A stretch of DNA of 64,000 nucleotides, taken from positions 5,582,501 through 5,646,500 of the forward strand of contig NC_088315.1 of the NCBI RefSeq assembly GCF_910592395.1, written 5' to 3'. This DNA comes from Lineus longissimus (lineage: Eukaryota; Nemertea; Pilidiophora; Heteronemertea; Lineidae). The notes beneath the pieces are model-generated. The model saw only the letters and a list, made by a program, of their open reading frames with translations, ran no database searches and was not told the origin of the DNA. Position numbers and translations under genes: made by a program. Below, in pieces: positions 12,701 through 24,189 of the stretch. Each line of letters starts with the position of its first letter. Positions within the stretch are counted from its first letter, which is position 1.

Positions 12701-15128
12701 AACAGGATATACGAACGTTCTGATACAAAAACGTTTTAAAAAACGAAACGACCTACCTTTTCCAGCAAGATATTGAATGTTCGTTATTGCTCAGCGTAGT
12801 TTCCGTTAAAAGTTAAATCAGCAAGTCACTTTTTTAAATAATCCTCGAGAAAGTGTACAAACTGGTCAGCCCCTCGATCAACACTCCATAAGACGGAGTA
12901 CTTTGAAAAGAACGCCAATCCAAGATAAGAAGCCTTTTATAGGATGAGAATAGCAGATGAGAATATTCAGAAATTGCTTGTTTCGCCGACTTTCACCGCC
13001 CTTTCACAGCTTTTGTGCGTCCCTGGTGATAAATGAGTCGATGTGCCCGAGCTCCTGTAGGCGGCAAGTCTGCGGCGACGCATTGATGAGCAGCACGGAT
13101 TTGTGACGAAGCCTTGTTCCTTGCGACACCGATAGTTGCAGACGTCGGCGACTGATACGTCTGCATTACGTCACCAACATCCGCAGAACCATTGCTAGTG
13201 GTGGAGTTCGAAAGTCACGGATAAGAGCTGATAAAAATCAATGATGCTACCTCCAATATAAATTGGCACTTTGTGGCGAAGTCTCGCTCCAAGCTACATT
13301 GATAGTTTGAGACGATAACGGAAGTTCAGCGTTCATGGTCATACTCGGTACTTGTTGAATATTAGATAGAGGTGCATCATTAATTCATTGATAAAGAACT
13401 GTATTGCCGCGGTCGGCAGTCAGTACTCTCGTTCAATTCACTTGTAAATTAGACAGGGAGGATCTAGGGGGACACTATTAAATGATTGATGCTCAATCTC
13501 TGCAGGGGGTAAGCTCATCCAACCTTATTCACAGCTGACCCATTAAACCAGTCCAATGATATTCAAGCTCAAATTGATATTCACTAATAAAATTCTGATA
13601 AAACGTGATTTGACAGCCAATGAATAATGCTATTCACTGGTGAATCTGTATAAACATGATAAAGATAGCGATCTTTTGCTCTCGGCTGCTATCGTTATGT
13701 TTAGACAGGATGCATCACAAAATGATGCCATAAAGTCCTAAAAATAAATCTTTGGTTTTGAAGGCCATATGAGTGGTTTTTGGCCAACACTAGCATGCAC
13801 CCCGTAAAGTAATTTGTCGGAAAAAACATCAACAAATTATGCTCTCGGGATTCGGTGATGTCGATGTTTTTAAACTTCACTGCGAAGTTCACAGATAGGT
13901 ATCAATTACTATAAAGAATCGACGACGCTTTGGAAAAAAATACTTCCTTTGACAATGTTATTGCCCGGACCATCTTCTCTCTGACAAAGTAACAAGTCGA
14001 CTGATAGTGCTTTCAATTTTCTTCTATTCTCGCGCCTTAATAACAGCCTTCAAACTCTTATTTAATGGCTTTCACCGCGAGGGACAGACACAAAAGTTGA
14101 GGGGCCACCTAAAAATTGGCATAGCGTAGAAAAATACGAATCCCTTGCAACATTGAAACGATATTAAAGTACAGTGTAAATAAATTAATCGTCTATTGTA
14201 CGCATTTAATGTGTTCATCTACAAACTGTAGGCTGAGGCTTGCCATGAGAAGCCTAACACAAGTGTAATGTACTAAGTATGTACCTTCTTCAGACAGGAG
14301 ATCCAAGAACGAAATAAGAGAGAGTTGCTGCTATGACTTTTAGATTTTTTTATATCATTTGAAAGTGTCCCTCGCCAATTTTCAAAGGAATCCAAATGGT
14401 GCCCCTGCTCCCTGGGGCCAATTCATTTTCGCTTGGATGTCTCAGAACCCATAGACGACGACAAATTTGAAATGTCAGGTTATATTTAGAGAATGTACAT
14501 GACGAAATCAACGTGGTTTCTCTGGCACCAGTTATCGTGGTTATGTGGCCGATGCACAGACAAATTAATAGATCTATCAACATTAGGCTTGGAAAAAACT
14601 GAACAATGTGATAGTGTTTCGCCATTCTTTGCAAATTAAAAAACTATCAAATTATTTTCTGTTTGCCTTCTGTTTGCCAATTTTGAGGCCAGATCGAGCG
14701 AGAAGATCACATTCGTTTGAGAGGCTTTACCAGCTTTTTGAAACAAGTATACGTTTTTCTGGCCAAGGACCTTTATTAATGGCCTCGAACACTTAAGGTT
14801 GGAATAACGTTGTCTTTGCTATTCATACTTATTCGGAAAAAAATTATCTCGTGTTATCTCGTTTTATGTTTCATGTACAAAAAATCTTAGAAAATATAGT
14901 TGCAGAATTTTTCCACTCTGCAATTTTCCAATAATCTATGCATCTAATGGAAATATTGGATTCTGTACATCGTTTCATTTTTCAATCTTTTGAAATTTAT
15001 TTGAAAATGATATGCAATCGCAGAAAAAATTACGAAAATGATTATTGATCTGACCCATGAAATATTTATCGTTGATCTAATTATTCGCTTTCATCTTTCT
15101 TTTGCATCGCATGTTATTAGTCTAACAC
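6720..15128. other. Gene-poor stretch
   Basis: No exon chain, conserved domain or RNA gene was recognised. The longest frame is 147 codons on the minus strand (8466-8909), with no recognisable domain. A purine-rich tract (GAAGAGGAAGAAGAGG) lies near 8410. A short hairpin pairs CGCCTAAG with CTTAGGCG near 9.80-9.84 kb. Confidence 0.55.
6880..6885 (+). promoter_or_regulatory. Possible polyadenylation signal AATAAA
   Basis: A canonical AATAAA about 175 bases beyond the stop codon of the putative exon ending at 6704. It matters only if that exon is real. Confidence 0.25.
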
Positions 15129-15152
15129 CAGTGTATGACCGGTCATACACTG
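15129..15152. repeat. Perfect 24-bp palindrome
   Basis: Twelve bases, CAGTGTATGACC, are followed immediately by their exact reverse complement. It sits at the left edge of the minisatellite described next and shares the word GTGTATG with it, so it may have formed by inversion of a repeat unit. Confidence 0.9.
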
Positions 15153-15157
15153 CTGCT

Positions 15158-15425
15158 ATGTATGTAAGGGTATGGACAACTGGCAATGTATGGATAATAG
15201 ATGATGTATAGATCACTGGTAATTTATGGATAACCGGTAATTTGTGGGTAACATAAGTGTATGGATAACTGGCAATGTATGGATAATTGATGATGTAGAG
15301 ATCACTGGTCAAATGTATGGATAACCGGTAATTTGTGGATAACATAATAAGTGTATGGACAACTGGTATTGTATGGACAACTGGTAATGTATGAATAACT
15401 GGCAATGTCTAATTGGCAATTTGCC
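15158..15425. repeat. Minisatellite with higher-order period of about 90 bp
   Basis: A basic unit of about 16-18 bp resembling TGTATGGATAACTGGCAA is repeated with small changes. On top of this there is a larger period: a block containing TGATGTA..GATCACTGGT, then GGATAACCGGTAATTTGTGG, then TAACATAA, occurs twice about 90 bases apart. The last part holds simpler copies. Overlapping minus-strand frames here are translations of the repeat and not genes. Confidence 0.85.
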
Positions 15426-15429
15426 CATA

Positions 15430-18400
15430 TGCATAATTGTCCACACCAACATACATAAAGAATATTTAAGCAATACTTTGAGGAAACGACGAGAAAAAGT
15501 GCGTGATTTTTAATTGTGAAAATATAAACACGCTCTGGTGTTCTTCTGCTCAAATAGCGCTACACCAAAGGATTAAACCGTAAGAGAAGACAAATGAACG
15601 TGATTCGGTGATTCAGGGCTATTCTCATTAAATGCGACATCCCAGCACTTTCTAAGATTGCTTGCGCAAGTCATTTGCGCCATTATATTTTTAAAGTAAA
15701 CTTCCTGCATGCGTGTTCAGAGATCGAATCCAAAGGCTAATTAGTTAGGAAAGGAATGTATTTATGAAAGGGAGAAGACTGCATTTTTGGATTGATGAGT
15801 TACGAGCGGGTCCTTTAACTCCGTCATTAGAAGCCCGTACAAAAGCTACAGGAAGCTAAAACTCACAATGCCATTATATGTTAGAATCATCGCTTGGTGC
15901 ATTCTCGGCAGTGTATTTCCAGGTTTTCTGCGAGGTCTTCAGCAAATGCAGAATATGCAAGCCCTTTCTCATTTTCTTACGATTCAGCTGCCAGTTTTGT
16001 CAGACCGCTGCAACACCAAGCACCGCCGGGCCGATGCATGTACGAGACATTGTTCCGAAATGAAGGTTTCGGTTGTTGTGATGACTCAGCAGAACCGCAA
16101 ATTATAAAGCTGAAACTTATTTCATGTACCTCCTCAGATCCAACACAATTCCTCTTATTCAGTGATGAAATAATTCTGGGCTCATTCAACAAGTTGTCAG
16201 CATGAAGTCTGTTGATTAAGGTGGATAATATCATATTGGCAATGACAGCACAGCAAGTAGCAAGGTATGTCGCTCCAAGACCAATATAGATTACGCAAGA
16301 TTGCTACAACAGGCTTACCCCAGCAATCAACGTAATCAGGATTATAAAAAAACACAGTATGAAGAACATCGGAGATGATTTCTTATTGCTGAAAGTTTCT
16401 CTGGTGCAGATTTGCGATATGAGGTTTTCCGACTGCAATATCGTCAGATCAACCGACCAAAATGACATCAGATCGTTCCATTGGTATCAAGCCATGGCAT
16501 TTTCGGCTAGATTTCAACTCAGTTCATGTTTGCTGTGCGGCAGCTACTGAAGCGCACAATGTACATTCTCCGTTGATGTCAAAACATCACGTATTTATGA
16601 AACCGATATTAGTGGTGGAAGAAACTAGCAATGTTCTCAGCACCTGAAAAAAATAAGCTGAGTACTTTTCCGGTTAAAAAAGGGCACTAGTTGTGCCCAT
16701 GTCATTAGGATATGCCATCAAGTCACGCGAGATTACTCGCATGTTCCTTGTTCTGACCACAATCTTTCCAATCAAGGTAGATTTGTTCAGCTGACCAATC
16801 CCTTGATACGATTTGCCGCGATCCGATCTTAGAGCGTAGCCTAAGTGTCCGATACGCTTCTTATTTGACCAAACGATCCTTGTCGATTTCTTGATCGTGT
16901 GACTGGAGCCGTCCTTGTGAAGTTTGGCAGGTTAGTCGGGCGTGTATTGGTATTGGGTGACAATAATCACCTCTTTACTTATATGATATTGCCATCAGAT
17001 TAAGTAGTGCGTATTTTATAGATTTGGAATACTAAGTGATGTCCCCGATGTTATGTCAATGAATGCAATCAATAGCAATAGATACATGCAGAGCTGTAAT
17101 GTACACGATAGTGTATTTCTACTTTCTGCGCGATACCACTAAAATAATTTCATTTCTGTTTTCTGTACTGTAATCGGCTTTCACGAAGAGCGTACGATAC
17201 CACCCCATCACGTAGGATACAACGATCCTCCCGGCAATGATCATCAACCCAAATAAATTGAACGGAAATGCCAGACCTTATCCAATTCAGAGCGAGAATC
17301 ACAAGTGGATACACTTTCCCCTATCGACGTGTGTCCATTTTCGATAACAAGGAACGGATTCTAGTTACAAGCCGTGATATCTGACTTGTGGAATCCACAG
17401 AACCTCTTGGTAATTAGTCTTCCCTCTCAGGTTAGTTCAATAAATTAGGGCGAGCCGGCCTGAAGCGAGTGAGATAGATGTCCACGGATTAGGCCAGCTA
17501 CTCGAACACAGATGGGAGATCGCCAATATCAGGAGGGCAATCATCGCGTGGATTACCTGAAATGCCCACTGAGTCCTCCCGGGGATTTATCAACAGGTTC
17601 CATCTTTGAGAGCTCTGTGGTGATTTATGGTTTGAGTTGGTTCACAGATGGGGCCTTTTGTTTGACGTATGTTGTTGACTTTTATTGTGTGGTCAGCAGA
17701 ATCGGTATGTTAGTTCATTTGATGTACCTCATCGATGTTCACATGTACGAATACATGTACTATCGAAATGAAATAGATGATGGTCAAATTATTGGTATTT
17801 TATCAACCTCAGGCCATTGGTTTATTGATCGATGCCGTATGTAATAACTAAAATGTAGTATGATGATAGTGAAACCAAAAACAATAGTGTCTCTTTGATA
17901 AATTTGCTCTCGGGCGGATACAGTACTTTATTGTTAGTCCTACTAGGATTGTTCTTGTAATTTTGAACTTTTAAATGCGACTATGGCTGAAACGTGGATA
18001 TGTGATGTCAATGTAAGCACCTTTTACATATCCCGTTCAGTATTCCCCAAAAAGGATCTGACCAATTATTCTCTTGCCAAGCACTCCTTTTCTCTGTCAG
18101 CTTGTATGTCTTCAGAGCAATGGAGGTTTAATTCCACTACAGGCACAATACAAGGAGTTTGAAAAACAAAGGAATCAAGGGAAACATGGTAAGTAAACAA
18201 TGCTGGTGCTGCAGCCTACAGGTGTATCAGCGATATTTGTCCAGCTTCCAGAAGAAAGACAATACAGCCAGGAAAAATAGAGATAATATAGATTGGTAGA
18301 AAAGGCAGAAAATTTAGCCTCAGGAAGTGTCCAATGCTATAACTCAGATTCCTGTCGGAGAGCATGAAATACAATGGAACGGTGGATGGGTTATAATAAA

Positions 18401-21400
18401 GACGAGAAAAGCTGAAATTGACATGAGGATGCTGAGGTGTATTAATTGGAAGTAAAAACGAAGGTAGTTTTTGCGATAACATGGACAAGATGTGTGGTAC
18501 TGATCGCGGACACTACTACTAAGAGTTCACAAAAATCGTTTCGTGATTGACGAAACAACTACTTCTGTCATATGTTACAAGCCAGACCGCTGATCTACGT
18601 TGTACCTAACCTGATAAACGGATAAATATGTACAATAGTACCATCCCGCTAAATGTGTGTCTTCGCCCTCCTCATTCAATCTGTCATTACTGACGACTGT
18701 ATCAATACAATTACCTATCGGGTAGAGACAATGAGTACAATTTGGTTCGTCAATCGAACCGCAGCCTTACGCGATATGTAACCAAGTTATTACGGAGTAA
18801 CACATAAATATGGTCTGATAGAATGGGTGAGTGATTGTGAGTATTTATTTATACGGGATGACGCATGATATGGCGATGTTGTCTGCGGCTTGTGGGCATG
18901 CTTCCGGGATGAGCTGCAAAGGTAATGGGACTGGTAAGCTGCTTCGTTTGGTAGACGTTCTAGGCGCGGTTGGCACTGCTATAATTCCTTGATATGTATC
19001 TGAGAAAACGAATATTGGGAAGTATAGTGTAATTTCATCGTCACTGACCTTGGAGGTTATCCCGGCCACTCTGTACTATTCTTCGTTCCTTCAACAACCC
19101 CGAAATGAGATTATGAGAACGAATAGGCCTATAGTGCATTGGGCTTCATGTTACTGGCAGCAGTGCCAAAACTAATCGGTGAACTGCTCTAGCTAAAGGC
19201 TCTGGTCAAAAATCAGATGGTCGCGGAGTTGAGCCGTCAAGCCAGAAGTATATCCTGTGTAACAGATCCAAGCATCGTACACCTCAGGGTATTTCATCTA
19301 TTGAGGTATTTATTGGATAATCTAGCCTATTCGGGGCGGAAACGGATACATAATAGACTATTATAGCACTACACGGATGCACAGTGTCAGTATTTCAAAA
19401 GAATATGCTGAAACCTGAAGGGATAACATAGTATCATAATTTGTCTCTGCAAAACCTTTCCTGTTTAAACGTGCACCTACTCGCGGGGGCAATTAACAGT
19501 TATGGCTTGTATATGCTGCAAGCAGGAGTACAGAAATGCACTTCTTGTAATGTCTACAAATGAATAAGCAAGAACCACGTTAGACTAGGCTAGGCCTATA
19601 TTAATACATATCAAAGGGACACGTACTATACGATACTATATTGTTAGTGGATACGAGTGAGATAGATGTCGCCTATCGAGGTCTTTCATATTTTCACAGT
19701 ATATCTACATAATAACTTTGAACTGGCTCGTCTGGCAATTTGATCCGGAGAATTTTTTTTCAGTCGAAGGAAAAGCGTTGTCTTAAACCAGCAACCCATG
19801 CTAATTTCGCCGATATATCCCCACCTCGACTTGTTGACAGACCATGTGGAAACGGTAAAATTTCTTCACGCATAAAAACGTCAACGCACTATCTGTAGCC
19901 TCGGGCGAACCTTTTAGCTTTTATTTCTCATGATCGGAAAAAATAAAAACCTTTAACTATGTAGTAGTCTACACCGTGGTAAACAAAATAGGATGTGTAC
20001 CACATAGTTTATGGTATCACAGTCGTCGCAATAACTCACTTCGAAAACAATCTGTCGAGAAAGCCGCTCGATTTCCAGCTTTCTCCGGTATCAGTGGAAA
20101 GTAAGCTCTACTTCTAACACGGCCGTATTTACACCTCCATGCGAAAGAACTAGAGTAATACCCATTAAATAAGCCAAAGTGTCTTCGTTGAGTTTGACTT
20201 AGAATGCAAACATTTACCCACATTGTAGGACTGATAAAGAGCAATTCGGGCAAACCCCGCGCCGGCTCACTCGGCATTTGCTAAGGCGTTTTTGTGGTTC
20301 TTCAGTTTTCTGTATGTGTGTTTCAATACATACATGTATGCATAACCCCCCTCCCCCCCCCCCCCATATTTGTCTAGCTGAGTAGTTTCCATCCAATTAG
20401 GTCTTTCGCCGGCGCTTTCCCCCAAAACCACACAAAAACGCCATTCTTGTTCCTTTCTGATACTCCTCGAATTTTATAGCCAACTCGACAGGAAGTTGAT
20501 ATTCATTTGCAAGTGTTTCACGCTTTATATTGACTAAATGCTTGCTGAATAAAGGTTGAACAGTCTGGTAACTCAAGATTCAAGCCAGCGTGATTCGATA
20601 CTTTGACGGTATGCTTCGGTAATTAAAGAAACCTTAAAAATAAGCTGAATAAGGAAATAGGAGTCGCACTTTATGTGATTAAGTTTTCGAACTTCATTTG
20701 ACGTATGAAGTTCACAATACTTGCCTCAAATAGGGGTCTACAGAATCATCATCGTCACCGTCGTCGTCGTCATCGTCATCATCATCATCTATAAAGAAGT
20801 ATAATGAAATAGCTGTTTGTCGGTTGAGCATTATTGAAGCAAACTATATTGTTCATCACCAACTGGTTCTTTAGTCTTGGGATGTCATGAACGACGAAGA
20901 ACTTACATTCAATTTTCGGTGATAACGCTCTCAAGTGTAGGAGCAGGGACTCTGCATCGCCGCAGCCTTTTCCGTCTACACACCCATGCAGCCAGTGCGA
21001 TGCCCCCAATCCTGGTCATGCTGACGGTTTTAATACGACAAAAATAACGCCTCAAGAACCTTTATTAAGTTAATTTAATATATATAGGGATATTGGCATT
21101 TTCGAATATGATTCCCTGGAGTGTAGGGAATGATTAAATAACGGCACCAGAGGGTGGAAATGACATAAAATTAAGTGCAGTCATATGGAAGAAACGATTA
21201 ACAAAACGTCATCTGTCAGGTCGGCGGTTACATCGTCTTGTGTCATGTATGGAGTCCGAATGAACAATACAATTGAGACACTGTCCTTACAAAGACTAAA
21301 CACAATGCTTTGAAATATTCAATTTCAATTGTTTTTAGATGCATTATGTATCTGCCTAACTTATGTCACAGACAACCCGCGGTAAATTACGCGGTAACCT

Positions 21401-21733
21401 CCTCGTTATGACACTCGTTAATAATGAACGACATCAATATATCCTTCCTTTGATCTTCAGCAACCTCGGAAATGATGCTACGTGTCTGGTTATACGACTG
21501 GGATGCATTTCCTCCCGCTGTAATGCTCCTGATGACAATGTTTTCCTTCCGTTTGAGGCTAATTGTATGTCCATGTTCATCGCTGTTTGGATCGCTGTCA
21601 AGAGTGAAGTGGCATGGCTTTAAAGTCTCTGGTTTCGCCCTTGCCGAGATGCACATGGCTAGACTGCTAACTTGATTGGCTCAGCCTCGTCTATCTAGTA
21701 TTCTATAGAACCCTACTGAAAAGCCGGCACAAT
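15430..21733. other. Gene-poor stretch
   Basis: Short overlapping frames only, none with a recognisable domain. Simple repeats include a C13 run at 20353-20365 and a GTC/ATC trinucleotide tract at about 20749-20790. Confidence 0.55.
20749..20790. repeat. Trinucleotide microsatellite (ATC/GTC)
   Basis: A run of alternating CGTC and ATC triplets, including five consecutive ATC near its end. This is an ordinary microsatellite. Confidence 0.85.
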
Positions 21734-22098
21734 AGCATTCCGCGATGATGAGGTCGCTGCAGCTGCTGCCCTCTATTTCCCCATCGCTGAATTACAGGCA
21801 ATGTCGGACAAACATGCGGTTTCGTAATGGATTCAGGCTTTCTAACTTGGGCAGTTAGATTCAATCTGGCACATGTCCGAGTGTTGGAAATACTACATAA
21901 TTGTTCTGAATATTTCTCTCTCTGACTCTATGGTATCATTCATGCTAAAAACAATGCAGGGTCAAAGATAATTGACTTTGAAATGAGCTCAAATGCGTAG
22001 AAATAAGTGTCGATGTCCGACTGTCACGTGACTAAAACGTCATCAATATCTTATTCAAATGACCTTGTGAGCTATAAATAGTAACTTCGCGGAATGCT
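21734..22098. mobile_element. MITE-like element, copy 1 (365 bp)
   Basis: This block matches 48835-49199 at about 97% by eye over the same 365 bases, in the same orientation. Its ends are inverted repeats: AGCATTCCGCGA on the left and TCGCGGAATGCT on the right, flanked by TA on both sides in this copy. It has no coding capacity. Inside are a CACGTG-containing palindrome (GTCACGTGAC) and a TATAAATA word near the right end. Short length, terminal inverted repeats and near-identical dispersed copies fit a non-autonomous DNA transposon. The superfamily is uncertain; a TA target duplication would suit Tc1/mariner-type elements. Confidence 0.8.
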
Positions 22099-22099
22099 A

Positions 22100-23190
22100 T
22101 TATAGCTCAGTACAATTACAGCCTACATGTATGTGAAGGTGGTGCATTACTGTGTACAACCAGCTGTCAGTCCAGTATAGTCTACCGGCGGGTATCATAA
22201 AACTAAATTTTGAGTGTTTTCCTCGGTGAGGACATGGTCATTAATCGTCGTTACCAGCAGTCGGAGCCTTTAACCATTCAGATAGCAGAAGTTCGATTAT
22301 ACGGCAGGGGTTTCGTTGAATACCCTGGGAATAACTTGCTAGGTCAAATTAGATTTTAATTAGAATCGCTTCACTTGATTCTCTCACTTAATGTACAGTA
22401 ACAATCGCCTGGGGGGTTTATAACAACTCACTATGGTATAAATCTGTCAGTTTGAATGACTGACGAGTCGCTTGACATTTTAATTTGAGATGTTATCCTG
22501 CATCCATAAGTAGTCCAGTTGGTAGTGATCAAGGCTGATGATAGTAGTAATGGATACGTACTGTCAGTTTGTAATGGTTTAGTTTTCATTATTTCACTTT
22601 AGAAAGATATCACGACAGGATGTGAGTAAGTTTTGAGGTTGGACACATCCAGAATCTGTAGTCTAAAACGGATAATGAGCGGCGACATTGCCCTGAAGTC
22701 CGCCGGACGTACACACAACTCAGGCTAAACTTGCCTCAGTGACTCATTCATCCTCGCACAAAATTCTTTACTCCAGTGAAATATTTTTAAATGGTTTCCG
22801 GGAATGTATTTTCATGCAGGTTGTAATACAAGGGTCAACTTTACCCTAGCTTCTTATATTAGAGATCCCAGCTGAAGCTGGATTGACTAAGTCCCCCATT
22901 ATTCTTAAGTTCGGCCATCACCTGCCACACTTCCTGTGCCCGGCAACACATTAACGTCACTATTTATCGTGTTGATACATCGAATCATATCAAAACAGAC
23001 AGCAGGTTTCTGATGACTGATCAAATGACCTTAGTGATTGATGATCACGTGAGGCCGATGTGGTCCCTTTGGTGGCAACACCACCAATCTCATTCAAATG
23101 CATTTTCCATTTATCGCGAATTATATGAGTGCATGTACGTCCAAAAACTTATTACTTATTACATCGCTCCGATATTTGAGACACTTGAGC
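22100..23190. other. Intergenic stretch, nothing recognised
   Basis: No open frame with a recognisable product and no repeat of note was found between the 365-bp element and the inverted-repeat element that starts at 23191. Confidence 0.5.
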
Positions 23191-24181
23191 AGGGTAGTTG
23201 ATAAAGTATGGAATTAGTGAAACCTTGGAAACACTGATAAACCTTGGAATATTCAATGTAAACCATGGAATCACTCTGGAAATAGCGCGGGAAATCGGGT
23301 GCGTTCCTTCCACGATTTATACCCTCCCAACTGACAGTCTCGTCCCAGCTGACTTTATTGATAGCAATTTGCCAGTTCGTTCAGAAGCCAACATTTTTAA
23401 TGTGGAGGATGACGTCATCAATTGGCAATGCGCTGTGGTCGTTAAAATATTTTATTTCTCTTCAATGGAAGCAAAAATTAGTTTTTATGATTGTTTTGTA
23501 TTCCATAGACGATATAGTATTATGCTCGGTACTAGATGCACGAGATCATAGGACAAACACACGTGAATAAAAAAACCCGCTTAGAACTGGTGACGTCACA
23601 AAGATCTCTGCATCCCTCGATGCGTACTGGAAGATGTAAGAAATCGCTCACGGCGAAGGAAATTTTTCATCCGCAAACTTCGGTAATAAACATACATGAC
23701 TAGGCTTCTTTTATTCATCGTTTGTTATAAAATATCAGTCAATCATAGACAATTAGGCCTAGACATAGTCGTCAACCTTATCCATGCATAATGCATGACA
23801 GGCCCCCAACTTCCCAGGCAACTCGTCTGATCGAAAAGGCCCCGTGTGGTGGTGGCGTATTTATAAGCGGAGCGCTATTGGTCCATATTATGGGTGTGTG
23901 GTGGGCGTGTCTTCCCATATTTGGGAGATCAGTACTGTACACTGGAGGCGAGGTACAACTGGGTTGTTTTAAAATATAGACTATTGAATCGGATATGCGA
24001 CAGATTTCTAAATTACCATAAAATTCCGATCTGATCATGTAAGAATAAGCTCCAAATGTTGATTCGTAACCACGTTAGGTTCGAATGGCATTATTTCATG
24101 TTTTTATGCATTTTTAGGACTGATTCCAAGGTTTATCACTGGTTCCAAGGTTTCACTGATTCCAAGCTTTATCAACTACCC
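23191..24181. mobile_element. Non-autonomous DNA transposon-like element with about 65-bp inverted ends
   Basis: The left end begins GGGTAGTTGATAAAG. The reverse complement of the right end begins the same way, and the two arms stay similar for about 65 bases. Within each arm the word CCTTGGAA recurs (AGTGAAACCTTGGAA, TGATAAACCTTGGAA), giving subterminal repeats. The flanks carry TTGAGCA directly before the left end and directly after the right end, 8 bp if one adjoining C is counted, which looks like a target-site duplication. The 0.86-kb interior has no transposase. A 7-8 bp duplication and subterminal repeats are reminiscent of hAT-type elements, but the terminal bases do not settle the superfamily. 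Confidence 0.75.
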
Positions 24182-24189
24182 TTGAGCAG

